Positions 43,657 to 54,745 are shown, numbered from the stretch's first letter. The stretch: DNA of 64,000 nucleotides from Babylonia areolata (GCF_041734735.1 NC_134880.1:32829844-32893843); one strand, 5' to 3'. The notes: generated by a model from the sequence alone, not told the origin. Numbers and translations are program-made.

Positions 43657-44057
43657 GACCCTTGTAAGTCTTTAATCTTGTTTTTAAATGAGCATTTTAA
43701 AAAAAATTACTTTGGTTCACCTTTTTCTTTCTTGTAAAGATATACTGACTTATCTTTGTTGTATTCACTTGGTACTGTTTTTATTTGTTTCATCGTTTAT
43801 GTCAGAAAAAGAACACAGAGAAAGAGTGGAAAATCTCATGCAATGTCTGATATGGTTATGTTCAGTTGTCAACCAGAAATGAAACAGATCTTCAGCCATT
43901 TAAATTTGTAATTGATTATTATGATGAAAATAATAATAATGATAATAATAATGATAATTATTATTATTTTTGCTTAAATTTCAGATAGATGTAAAAATGA
44001 TAATAGATGGTATTGGTGCAAACTCCCCGTATAATGGGTTTTAAGCGCCTCACATGA
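43657..44057. repeat. Intron segment, second copy: intact site without LINE insertion
   Basis: GACCCTTGTAAG (43657) through GAACACAGA (about 43818) matches 27577-27737; it then continues with no break into the sequence at 43418-43656. It thus preserves the arrangement before the LINE insertion, including seven exon D bases and a GTAAGT donor (43664). Confidence 0.9.
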
Positions 44058-44192
44058 AATAAGACATATACAGTAGTGCATAATGACATACCTCTGCACA
44101 TTAAAAAAAACAACACATATATGTGTATCTATACACAAGACAATACTACAAATTGCAGATATGAACGCACACACACACGCACACGTGCATGC

Positions 44193-44232
<40 letters not shown>

Positions 44233-44370
44233 GACAAAAAATGCTTGCACACACGCAAAAACCTATACCCACGAACACACACACACAACATGATGACTTT
44301 AGTAGAAGGTAAAGTGGGGTGGGTAGGAGGAGGAAGAATGCAGACAGTAGAGCATAGCCAGTCAGTCTAG
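44010..44370 (-). mobile_element. LINE 3' tail with CA microsatellite
   Basis: Contains 'ggtgcaaactccccgtataatgggttttaagcgcctcacatga' and, after a CA tract (44191-44231), AACATGATGACTTTAGTAG and AAAGTGGGGTGGG. Both flanking motifs recur in the same order around 5810-6110, so this is the 3'UTR of the LINE fragment at 5773-6640. No RT coding is left. Confidence 0.65.
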
Positions 44371-44879
44371 CTACTGGAATAAAGTCCAGTGCATATTTTT
44401 TAATGATGCTAATTTTAAGACCACCTTGTTAGACATGTCAGTAAATATGTAGAACATGTTTGCAGAGGTGTGAGCTTCCTTTAGTATCAGATACCCTCCT
44501 GCTTCCTGCTTTTATTTCAGAGACTGCAAAGGGAGAATTTGAGGGATGTTCAATCTACAGCAGAATCCACTGAATGGACAAGAAAAAAATTCTGAATTAT
44601 TATTCATGTTAAGAAAATAAAGTCTGAAGAAGGGTGTCAAAGTTGGAGCAAGAAACATGTAAATTTGAGAAAGCTGACAAGACATTATCATCACAGTGTG
44701 TATTGACCTGACCAATTTTTGGCTCATTCGTGTAAAACAGTCTATATATAATAACCCTGATTTGGTTGGCTATGTGTCCGCATGTGTGTGTATGTATGTG
44801 TGTTTGTGTGTGTGTGTGTGTGTGTAGGCCCACGCATGTGCACGCTCACATGTGCATGCATGAATTCATGCATACGTGC
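44371..44879. other. Intron 4, no recognised feature
   Basis: A TTTATTTCAG at 44511-44520 looks like an acceptor, but no YTHDC2-like coding follows and the exon D to E junction is complete without it. A TG-rich tract lies at 44780-44830. Confidence 0.5.
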
Positions 44880-45680
44880 ATGTGTGTATATCTGTGATAA
44901 ACTTTTAACAGATTCATTTTTTCTGGAAAATCTTTGTCAATGCCAAGTGTCGATTAAACATTGAAAAAAAAAGATTTCCTTTCATACCAATTATTGGTTG
45001 TAAATCTTCAGGATTATACAGTATTTCCGGATTGTGAATGTTATATTTCATTTAGTCTCTGTTTATTTCTTTTAGCCTGCAGACCAGTAAGATTTGCTTG
45101 TGTTCCTGGTGTGTTGCTGGATAATGTTTGTGTTGCCGGGATTAGCTTTTGGCTGTGGTTAAGACTGCGTGATATTCTACTTCTTGTCCATAGGTAAAGG
45201 AATAGAAAAATAAATTTGGGACAGAATGCACAGAATGACACTACACCATTGCATACAAATATTTTAAAGAGAGTAGTTATTTAACTAGTTTAACACGCTG
45301 AAAATTCCAGTCAGCTGCACTTATTGGTCTTTCCTTAAAATTTGGGCACTGTGGGAGTTGTATATATCTACTTTGTTATGAAATGTCTAGGCTGTAAAAT
45401 CATAGTAAAGATGGGAAAAGGTTAAAATTTTTGACAGATATGAACATACAACTATTAGTTGTTTGTATATTAGTAAAATGTGGATCAGATGTGGCTAAAC
45501 TGTGTAGCACAAACCAATACAACATCACAACAGTTATGTACAAATTAATTTTTCAATGGGAGCATAAAAATATAATTTGGTTCAACTTATGCAGTTTATA
45601 CAATATCATCGTCTAATTGCTGCTGTAATTCAGTTGTTATCATGAAATGAAATAATCCTGAAATAGGTATGACCAAAACT
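44880..45680. repeat. Old dispersed repeat, uninterrupted copy
   Basis: Resembles 1560-1999 joined to 4146-4550; landmarks include TTTCCGGATTGTGAATG, CACAGAATGACAC, GCATACAAATATTTTAAAGAG and TTTGTTATGAAATGTCT. No ORF was recognised. Confidence 0.45.
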
Positions 45681-45715
45681 TTGTTTTTTTAATCAGTTGG
45701 ATGCAGAAAGCTGCG

Positions 45716-47100
45716 ATAAAGAAAGCAGTTGAAACTTTTGATCTAGATCTGTATTATGTGAGAGAACCTGTCCGGAGAGATTATTTTGTGTGGTGCCTAA
45801 GTCTGTTCTGATTCCAAAGCTCCTGTGGCCTCTACTGATACATGGTATTAGCTGTAACACGGTCAAGTCACTTGAGGTAAAGATCAACAAGTACACACAC
45901 AAATGGCTTGGTGTCTCACCTGGTCTCACTGACATGGCACTCTACTGTCGCCAAGCAAAGCTGAGGCTACCACTGAAGGTAGGGAAGGCAAGACTTCTCA
46001 GCATGTATGAAGACTCAGGAGACAGTATTGTGAGATTCAACCAACCCAAGCTGAAGACTGGCAGAAAATGGAAAGTCAGGGAGGCAGTCAGTGCAGCCAA
46101 AGAAAGTCTCAAGACGAAGGAAATGATAGGACACACCCAAACCAACAGACAGGGCCTGGGATCGACAAAGATGGAATGGTGGTATAAGGCAAAGGGGAAA
46201 GCAAAAAGAGACATGATCATACAGGAGATGAAGAAAGAAGATCATGATAAAAGAGTCCAGAGGGCAGTCCAGCAAGGCTAGCAGGGGCAGTGGATAACAT
46301 GGGAAAATGCACTCCAAAGGATCCTCAGCTGGAGGGACATGTGGAACATGGCCCATCTGAGGATCAGCTTTATCCTCAGAGCTGTGTACAACCTCGTTCC
46401 CTCGAATACAAACTAGGTGAAATTGGGGAAAGCAGAGGATCCTGTGTGCCCACTCTGCTATGGCAAACAAACAATGGAACATGTCCTCAGCTCATGCAAA
46501 TTGGCGTTAAGCCAAGGATGGTACACATGGAGGCACAACTCAAGTACTAAAAGAAATTGTACATGTGATGAGCACTGTCTTCAGAGCACCCACACCACCA
46601 GAATTTCCAGTAGAGTTCCTCTCTGCAGAAGGCAATAAAGTCTGGCCAGGAATAACTGTAACATCCAAAGCATGGAAACATGGGCTGTTGGATTGTGCCG
46701 AAGATTGGGAATGCACAGTTGACCTGCAATGGGGAAAGAAACACCTGAAATCATCAACAAGAGCGGCATGAGACCTGACATGGTACTCCACTTCAAGTCA
46801 AGGAAACAAGCAATTCTGATTGAGCTCACTGTGCCATACGAAAGCAGAATGGAGGAAACCCACTTCTGCAAGACCGAGAAGTATGCTAGTCTAGCCAGCA
46901 GCCTGAGAGAATCTGGCTTCCTAGCCAATTTCCTCGCCATGGAGATTTGTGCAAGAGGGTTTGTGAGCGCATCTGCCTACAGCCTCGTGAAACAGCTGTC
47001 AGATTTCTGGCAGAGAGAGGACAAGGGCTCTCAAGGCAATGGCAGAAGCAGCAGAAAAGAGTTCCAGCTTGATCTAGTCAAGGAGGAATGAAAGTAAACT
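45716..47100 (+). mobile_element. 5'-truncated LINE with restriction-like endonuclease (R2/NeSL-type)
   Basis: Only the part downstream of the RT palm is present. Its C-terminal PD-(D/E)xK-type domain places it with early-branching LINEs that use a restriction-like endonuclease rather than an APE nuclease, unlike every other LINE in the window. The start is approximate; the coding part ends at 47091. Confidence 0.75.
45790..47091 (+). pseudogene. RLE-type LINE ORF C-terminal region
   Basis: The first frame (45790-46281) reads KLLWPLLIHGISCNTVKSLE, THKWLGVSPGL and LKTGRKWKVREAV, matching the RT thumb/linker of this LINE type. Next, in another frame, is the zinc motif CPLCYGKQTMEHVLSSC (C-x2-C-x7-H-x4-C, about 46448-46500). 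Then LKSSTRA/PEIINKS and the nuclease core RPDMVLHFKSRKQAILIELT followed by VPYESRMEE (46770-46860): the Asp of PD and the E of IELT fit the restriction-like active site, with the K in the same stretch. GFLANFLAMEICARGFVSAS closes the domain. At least two frame changes (near 46285 and 46725) break the frame. Confidence 0.72.
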
Positions 47101-47134
47101 TCATAGGGATTGAAATTTTCCCACTCAAACTAGG

Positions 47135-47245
47135 CGTACGATGGCTCAGTGGTTAAAACATCTGCTAGAAAAGTGACTCAGTCCTGGAGTGGTGACCACC
47201 CTGAAGGCGTGGGTTTGAACCTGCTGAGGACCAGGAAAAAAGAGA
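47135..47245 (+). mobile_element. tRNA-derived SINE head
   Basis: An A-box-like TGGCTCAGTGG (47142-47152) and B-box-like GGTTTGAACC (47212-47221) are 59 bp apart. It does not fold as a proper tRNA, so it is a SINE head rather than a tRNA gene. It lies 44 bp after the end of the RLE-LINE coding region. Confidence 0.55.
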
Positions 47246-47308
47246 AAAGAAAAAAGGTGGCTCTTCTTCTGAAACCCAAATGCTTAGGATCCCCCCTGCT
47301 CGAACCAA

Positions 47309-47770
47309 AACGTATGGCCAATGCAGTTTTTCATTCCAAGCCCCCTTTCTTTGGAATCAACTTTCTCGGCCTCTCTGTCACTTATCTTCACTGCAATCAT
47401 TCAAATCCAGTCTGAAGACCCACCGTTTCCCCTCCTGATTAATTCTCAACAGCTCATCTGTTTCCAGTATGAACTAAAATGACTATTTGTCAGTGAGTGA
47501 GTTTTGATAGTTTCAGAATTTGTTGGTAGTATTTTTGATTGTGTACCATTGACGATTGTGTCACTTGTGTGTGTGCATGTGTGTGTGCTTGTGTGCATTG
47601 TGTGGGGGTGGGTGGGGTGTGGGATGAATGAATAGTTTTCAGTGATGTTTGGTATCTTGTGCTCAATTTTTACGTTATATTTACATATGTGTACTATTTG
47701 TAAACGCCTAGGGTTTATTTTCAAGATTAGTCGTAAATGCTCACAATAATAATAGTAATACTAATATAAG
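47309..47770 (+). mobile_element. CR1/L2-like LINE 3' end fragment
   Basis: The + strand at 47309-47435 has the terminal LINE motif 'FSFQAPFLWNQLS…LQSFKSSLKTHRFP' spread over a short stretch, followed by a 3'UTR with TG-rich sequence and 'tttgtaaacgcctagggttt' then (AAT)n near 47745. Only the last 40 codons are left. Confidence 0.6.
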
Positions 47771-49477
47771 GGCATCCAGGAGTCATGACCTGGGTGTTGT
47801 CCAGCCCCCTTAGAATAAGGAGTTGAGGGCCGAAACACTTGACTGAGTGGGTTTCTTCTCTGAAGACCTTGTACTGTCCAGCTCTCCTTGGAGTTTCTTA
47901 TCATTATATCTGAAAATATGTTTGGTGATTATTTTACAACTTACAAAGCTGGAAAGTCATGATGAATAGTGGGAAATTTTAAAACTTTGATGGATTTATG
48001 TTATGATTGTAAAGCAATGAAATGCTCATCAATGTGGGCTTCTATTGCTAGAATTGATAAGTTTCCAGTACACAGCTTTTGGTTTGATATACACTCATTT
48101 CAGATGGTGAGCTAAAAGTATGATTTAGATTGCTAGGTCCATATATATGTAAGTACTGGTTCCCCCCAGCCCCTGCACCCACTCCCATCTCCTTCCTCCC
48201 CACCACCCACAATTTTAGTTTCGTTCTTGTAGTTTTTAAATCAGCAGGAATCACATGTGAGCCATGAAAGCTTTACATCATATTCAACAGCTGTATCCAC
48301 AATGACACAGTCATATGCACATGAAGCTCATGAGAAGGTCAAGTGCTGATATTTACTTTTTTTCATTGTGAAATGTGAAATTAACCTCTGAAATTAACCA
48401 ACACACAGTCCCTTAAGAATAAGTCAACATGTGAACAAATGAACTGGGTCCTAAACCAGGAAGAAAAATCAGTGCAGCAGCCATTTGAAATGGATAGGTC
48501 AAATGAAAGAAAACAAACCTGCCATCTTGGCAAGTTGAAGTTTCATGTTTAATGCGGAAATGAAAGAAAACTGAAAATGTAACTTAGATCACTGTTATTT
48601 GAAACTGTAGGGTAATAGAATAGTGTACTTGTCAGGGACCAGAAAATATACTTGTTTTCAGCAAATGTTTGTATTACAGTTCACGTTAACAATGAAATTT
48701 TAACATAGTAGAAAAATGTTCAAAAAGCCAAATTTTGCTTGCATAAAATGGTAGTGTTTAGAAAATATATATATTTATCTTTTATTGGACAACTCTGTAT
48801 TTGCAAGAGTAAATATCTCTGTTCATTTGACTTTTGATTTTGTGATCCATTTTCGAAAATAGTTTCATCGGTCATGGATTTGTGAGACATTTGAGAGTTA
48901 GGGTTTGCTCTATGGATACTTTTGCTGCAGTTAGTGTGAAACATTTGTTTTACAGTAAATTGTCACAGGCAACAGTTATAGATTCATATAGTGACCTCCA
49001 AACAGTATAATCATTGACAAAAGAGGAGTTATAAATTTCTTGTACTCTCATTTCATATCAAAGATAGGAAGAATATACTCTGTGTCAGTCATGAAATACA
49101 AGAGGTTGGTAAGAAATCATTATTTTGCATGTTTTTGAGTGACACTTATATTTTCTAAATGGTTCACTTTTGTTTTTACCCCATGCATGTTGTTTGTATT
49201 CTGATGAGATTCTTCACATCGAAATACATATTTACCATATATATATATGTGGATTTCTTGACATTAGGTTTATTCAGTTCTGAAAAAAAGAAAAATGTAG
49301 ATTGTCATGTATCCCTTTTATGTATGTGGTTGTCTTGACATTTGATTTATTTATTACTGGGAAAAGAAACAAAATGGATATTTTTGTTTCAACTCAGAAA
49401 AGGGAAAACATAAACATGTATATATGTATTTTTAGTTTCAATTCTGAAAAGGAAAAATATATGGCTATTTTCTGCAG
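47771..49477. other. Intron 4 distal part, no recognised feature
   Basis: AT-rich sequence; short direct repeats of 'tgtatatatgt/gaaaaggaaaa'-type words at 49230-49460 precede the exon E acceptor. No element or ORF homology was seen. Confidence 0.55.
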
Positions 49478-49584
49478 TCCTGTTACCAGGGCAGCCTTCC
49501 CAACGACGAGCTGCCAACATGTCACGCCGCAAGTTTGCTGCTGGCACCTTCAGTGATCACATGGCTCTGCTCAGAGCTTTCCAG
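49478..49584 (+). CDS. YTHDC2: YTHDC2 exon E, with a GC splice donor
   Basis: Two bases complete the Phe begun in exon D, followed by 35 codons: LLPGQPSQRRAANMSRRKF, AAGTFSDHMALLRAFQ. It aligns with YTHDC2 'F-LPTQASQKRAAMLCRKRFTAGAFSDHMALLRAFQ'. SDH and ALLRAF are strongly conserved in DExH helicase-associated regions. The acceptor is TGCAG at 49477. The donor is GCAAGA at 49585 after CCAG, so this is a GC-AG intron; no GT donor would keep phase with exon F. The preceding intron is 22 kb because of the LINE nest. Confidence 0.9.
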
Positions 49585-50197
49585 GCAAGAGCAGTTTTTC
49601 TTCCCCTTATCAGGCAGGCTGTATGGATTTCCTCTCCTTGAGTGTCAGCAGCTGTGTATTTTTGACTCATGGGAGTATACATAGTTTATGTAAAAACCCT
49701 GTTTCAGTTGTTCATTTGTGTGTGTGTGTCGGGGTGGGAGGAGGGGGGGGTCAGTCCTGTGGTAAACTTTTATCCTGGAATTTTCTCAGTATAAGCAAGT
49801 GGTAGAGGGAGATACTGCTTTTGGGTTAAAATAATGATTTTGGTATTGTATAGTTTTGTACACTTAACAGAACTATCTCCCTTTCCACTAGACCTCAGAT
49901 GGTGGTTTTGACACTTGTCACAGTGTTTCCCAAAATGCACTGTTGTGTGTCCTCAATGTACAAAAATCTTAAAAGGACCCCCAGTTTTCAGAACTGTACG
50001 TCCCAGGGATGCACATGATTCTCCTGACAAGTTTTAACTTCTCGGTCAATCTTTGAGGCTGTTGACTTGGCAGTAACACTGTAAATGAAGAGCAGACGAT
50101 GCCAAGTGTTTGGATTTGCATCCCTTGATTTTTGCACTTGCATCGGATAACTTTTCGTAGACCTGCCTTGGATGATTCAACCGTAGTTTTCTATAAT
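49585..50197. other. Intron 5 start, no recognised feature
   Basis: A TG/G-rich tract at 49718-49752. Nothing else supported. Confidence 0.55.
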
Positions 50198-50201
50198 TTA
50201 A

Positions 50202-50864
50202 CTCTTTCCGGATGAAGGAATGCTCACGCATTCCTACACAAAACGTATTCGGTTTCGGACGAAGGAATGGAATAGCATTCTCCGAAAGTAAAATTCCATC
50301 ATGCGCTGTACACGTGATTTTGTGATTAGCCAAGCAGAGTGCGCTATTCTGGGTCACTCCACAATCGAACAGTATGATTGGTTAGTCTGGGATGTGTGGC
50401 CTGTCTCGCACACACGCTGACAAAGTCACTGACCGGTCGTCTGCTCGCGTGCCAGCCTGTTAGCAAAGCGGCCTCTTCTCAGAATGTTGTGAAGCGAACA
50501 AGGCAGTGACGGCAATGTTTTAGGGTTGCCGAAGTACTTGAAATGCTACAAACTGAAGGGTCGGACATTGAAGAGGTGGATGATGACAAAGAAGAAGCGA
50601 ATTTAATGCAGAAAGCGAGCATGGGTATGGTGATTCAGGGTGAAAAATTGGCAGTATTTTCTACATATGGCAAAACTGTAAAAATAAGATGAGAAATTTC
50701 TTTTTTTTTTATATATATGTAATAGCTCAACACGTAATAAACCAGTTCTGAAAGTTTCATTTTCTTACACAGTATTTTGTATTTTTTGTAATTTTTTTCC
50801 AAACCCTTACAAATGGGCCGTCTGTGGGGAAAAGCAAGGGAGAAAACTTGTCGTCCCGAGTGAG
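50202..50864 (+). mobile_element. 663-bp TTAA-flanked piggyBac-type non-autonomous element
   Basis: TTAA at 50198-50201 and 50865-50868. The ends are imperfect inverted repeats: CTCTTTCCGGATGA at the left, CTCACTCGGGACGA read inward from the right. Inside, + strand RVAEVLEMLQTEGSDIEEVD and DDKEEANLMQKASMG (about 50525-50630) resemble the acidic N-terminus of a piggyBac transposase, so this is a deletion derivative rather than an unrelated MITE. Confidence 0.75.
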
Positions 50865-50868
50865 TTAA

Positions 50869-51300
50869 GCCCCCACACTACAGCGCTTGCCGACTGCGAA
50901 ACCAAACACACACATACACACACGCGTGCGCAACATCAAAAGGCTAATAAGCGCCACACACATTCGTCATTGAAGATAAGGTTTCATTGCATTTGCCATC
51001 AGCGGTTTTTTGGTTTCAGTTAGTATTCATTATTTAGATAAGGGACCTATAGCTGAAGTACTGAAGATTTGTCTGCTTTACCTGTATGCAGTATGCTTTG
51101 TTTGAATGCGCGCGGGGGTTCTGTCTCAGTCTCATTTCGACTTCAATACATTTCACTATCGCTATTGTTTTTGATCACACACACACACACATTTTTACCA
51201 TCAGTGACACACGTACACACAGCCACTGACACAGATTGACACACAGATGATGATACAAATGCCGGTACATGCCCATTGTTTGTGTACAAGAATGTGTACA
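50869..51300. other. Intron 5, no recognised feature
   Basis: Contains scattered CA words at 50905-50930 and 51175-51240. No coding or element termini. Confidence 0.5.
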
Positions 51301-51302
51301 CA

Positions 51303-51665
51303 CCAGCTGCCATGGCTAAGTGGTTAGTGTCGCAGACTGACAGCTGGCAGGATGTGGGTTCGAATCCCAGCGGAGGTGGGTTTTTTGGTCCGTGGCTGGC
51401 TCTTACCCAGAGTTGAGTGTGCTGTGGGCTTAAATGGGGAGACTGGAACCACGCAGTTGAGTGTCATCCACTTCAAGGATGCGTCTATGGGTGTGCTGCT
51501 CTAATTACCTGACCAACACTGCAAGTGTCTGTATCTCTTGGACCTGGTTAACGCCAGGATATCATTATATCAGGAAGCATAGAGCACAGCCTTGTCACGC
51601 AAGCCCAAACCAAAATGGACCTCCATAGCACCATCGTCATCCTCCTCCTCCTCCTCCATCATCAT
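51303..51665 (+). mobile_element. tRNA-derived SINE, near full length
   Basis: The head carries a good A box (TGGCTAAGTGG, 51313-51323) and B box (GGTTCGAATCC, 51357-51367), in the spacing of an RNA polymerase III promoter. A 290-bp unrelated body follows, and the element ends in a (TCC)n/(ATC)n tail at 51638-51665. The head is tRNA-like (about 51306-51378) but with imperfect arms. No flanking target duplication could be seen. Confidence 0.75.
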
Positions 51666-52252
51666 CAATATAAACAAAAAACAGTCTCAAAGTCTGTGGT
51701 CTTTCATGCCCTGCTCTCATGGTGATGTCAATTTCAATACCCCTCCACTTCCGTGCTTGGGGTAAGTCTTGTCAATGTCTTCAGTTTCGGCAGATTCATG
51801 GGGGGCTGTTGTTTGAGGGACATGGTGGTGGTCTCCACTCTGGGAGGGATGCTCACTCAGTCTGGCTCCGCAACTAAGCCATTATTGTCGTTTAGTCTAC
51901 CAAAACTAATTTTTCAATGGAAATCGCTGCAATATAATTTTTTTTCTTCTCAAAAGTTAGAATAAAGTCACCTATAACAAGAAAAGTACCCTAGGATGCA
52001 CAAAAATTTGGTGTGTGGTCATAATTAACAAATTGAGTTTTCGAACGCTGTGTTTTGCTAAAATACTGACTGCTCTGGTACGCCATACAACTCACTGCAA
52101 GCGCGCCAGCCACAGTCGAGGTAATGAGGTGTTGACACGGCGTGTGAACGTCAGCGTCCGCTACCCAGAAAAGCGTAGTTGTTATCTTGGCATTGCAATT
52201 GCCGCGATATACCGACAGGCGTACACTCACTGGTAACCGACCCTGAAAAACT
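51666..52252. other. Intron 5, upstream of the cysteine-rich relic
   Basis: A segment near 51905-51960 (AATTTTTCAATGG … ATATAATTT) is weakly similar to 45545-45580. The GC-richer 52060-52240 could be a promoter-like leader of the relic that follows; not demonstrated. Confidence 0.4.
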
Positions 52253-54110
52253 ATGGTCGACCAAGAAATTCAAAATCCTGTGGAATCGGCAGATCTCCCC
52301 AAAGAAGAAAACTGGTAAGAGTAACGTGCTTTCTTGAATGTTTTCATTCTTTTACACAAACGAAATATGACACAGCTCGCCATGTAACACATTAATTTTA
52401 TGTAATTATATTTTGATATCTCGATAAGGTAATTATGACGAAATTGTTAAAGTTAGTAGGAGTGCTTTAACCATGTTTCATTTATAATGTTCGTTGTTGG
52501 AGTCCTGGGTTTATTTTATTTATCAGCTTGGATATGGAAATGTGATAAAAGCTGATTATTTTTCCTTGCAAGCTTTTAAAACTGTGATTATTATTTTTGC
52601 TAATGGATGCATGTATGTGTGTGTGTGTGTGTGTGTGTGTATGTGAGATAAACATAAGGTCAATATCACTGAACAAGTAAAAGGACAAAAAGATGTTCTA
52701 TACTCTGTGTATTACAGGTGAAAGAGCAGCAAAGTACATCATGTGCTAAGAATTCCATGACAGTAGTCATAATAGTCAGAAAAATTAGGTGAGACTGGAT
52801 CTAAGATTGTCAGTCGGTACAGCGCACAGTATGGTGACATTTTAAAGTGAGCAGGACAGAGATTACGAACAAAAGGCTGGTTTGTCTTTACAAATGCGAA
52901 AACAATTATGACATACCCAGAGACGAAACAAAACGCCTGTACAGATGGCCATCCAGACGATCAGCCTGCCTATGATCCAAGGATCCACTGTCTCTTTTGT
53001 GGTGTCCTTGCTAATGTCCACAATCAGAGAAAAATACATAAAGCCTTCCCAGCAAAAACCAAACCACAAGAAGGATTTCAGGTAGCTATTCTAGGTGTCT
53101 CCAAAGATCGAGATGACAACACGGCAAAAACAGTATCTGACAGAATTTGGTAAGCAAGTAGGGAGGACCTTTTTGCAAGAGATGCTGTGTACCATGATGC
53201 CCACAGTGCCAGCGTCAAAACACAGGAACATTCCTGCTTGATTTACCGACGCAAAAAACCCAAACCGTCCCCGTCCTTTGAGGATTCTTAAGAGGCCAGT
53301 TTGCACACTATCTTCAAAATATGTCAACATTTGGGGGTAAGTAATGATGAACAAGCCACGTTGTCTGATCTTGTATCCAAAATGCGGGAGTTTTGCGGGG
53401 ATAGAGTTGATGCATACACTACAAAGCACGTATAAAAGAACAAACTTCCTGAACACGTTGAGGCAGATATTTTGATATTAAGATGAGGCAAAAATACCAA
53501 AATAGTAACCCTCAGAACAGCTTATTGGAAGATCCTCAACCTGTAGTTTGACATCCCCCAGACAGAAGATTCAGTGGCAAAAATTTTCGGAATCGAAACA
53601 GCAGCAAAACTTAACAGAAGTGATATAGAATAGAGGTTTTGCCACCAATTAAGTGTATCCAGGATCACAAAACTTGAAGTCTATTACAGGGAACATGAAT
53701 TTAGCCCTCCGTCATTGTTTCTTGTGGCTATGGAACTGATCCATCCACAAAAGACATGGCCCATTTTGTCGGTCAGGGCGTGTTGAAGGCAGAAAACATC
53801 TTTCAGGAAGCTGCTGAAGTGTATTCCAAACAGTGGAAGGGGTGGTGTCTGCAGGCGAGATTGTCATCATCTTGTACAATGGAAAGTGGGTCTAATCACC
53901 CAGCTTTGTACAGGTCCACTCTGCCACCAGCCAGTGACGCCAGCAAATATCACAATATGTGGTCATATCTTCATGTACCGCAATGGGTGCACTGTGACTG
54001 CAACCTGAACCCAGAGGGCAAGGGATGGCATGAAAATGACAACCATCTTGAGCCTTTCATGGCTGACCCGCCACCTGCTCCAGACACACTTCTTTAAGTA
54101 ATTGGATACA
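52253..54110 (+). pseudogene. Broken relic of a cysteine-rich uncharacterised ORF
   Basis: The relic shows an N-terminal-like region with DPRIHCLFCGVLANVHNQ, GVSKDRDDNTAKTVSDRIW and DAVYHD (52900-53200), and a C-terminal-like region with LPPASDASKYHNMWSYLHV and a GWHENDNHLEPFMADPPPAP end (53750-54100). Long uncharacterised animal proteins share this order (a CxFC N-terminus, 'A..AVYH..C', 'LPP.SDAL..H', 'GW'), but those are far longer, so much of the middle is gone. A short ATG exon with a GTAAGA donor at 52253-52314 may belong to it. Family and origin are not established; it is broken in several places. Confidence 0.35.
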
Positions 54111-54406
54111 GCTGCCAGTCACACTATGATTCAAGGTGGTGGAGCTGCAAGAAACATGGACTGGCCTGCTCTATTACATATGGAAACTGCCACAGTGTTA
54201 CTTATGGAAATTCTCCTGTGATTATCTTTGGAGGAAGTGACAGAAGAAAAACAGGGCAAACTGATCTTATGCTCACTGGTGACTGACACAGAAATAAGCC
54301 TTTTATTGTTGTGATTTATGTTATGAATATGATTTGATGACAGATTTGAACGTAAGTTTTCAAGACTTTTCCAATGAGGTGCAACTTCTGCATGTTCCCT
54401 CAATAA

Positions 54407-54745
54407 AATTTGTAAAGTTGGTCATTTGTACAAGGTATCATGTAATGTGACCTAATTTTCAGCTAGTGGGACAGTAACCTGTGGGTCCTAGGGTTGATTT
54501 TCAGATTCTACAAACCATGTAGAGTAATATTCAGCAAACAAAAATATATTACAGCAAACTCTCCTGTGATATCTTTGGAGGAGCTGTTTCCAGAAGAATT
54601 TGTAAAGTATGTCATTTGTACAAGGTATCGCGTAATGTGACCCAACTTTCAGCCAGTAGGACAGTGACTTGTGCGTCCTATTGTTGATTTTCAGATTCCA
54701 TAAACCATGTAGAGTAATATTCAGCAAAAGGAAAATATTTTGGTG
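54407..54745. repeat. 190-bp tandem duplication
   Basis: AATTTGTAAAGT … GTCATTTGTACAAGGTATC … CATGTAGAGTAATATTCAGC occurs at about 54407 and 54597, a 190-bp period, with scattered differences. A piece of the unit (CTCCTGTGATTATCTTTGGAGG) also occurs at 54214. It lies just downstream of the cysteine-rich relic and may be its 3' flank. Confidence 0.8.

Noticed and set aside
44511-44590. Possible extra YTHDC2 exon after TTTATTTCAG
   Set aside because: Exons D and E already join in phase with continuous homology, and the sequence here does not resemble the protein.
51306-51378. Possible functional tRNA gene
   Set aside because: A and B boxes are present but the acceptor and anticodon arms do not pair well, and an unrelated body with a simple tail follows; a SINE fits better.
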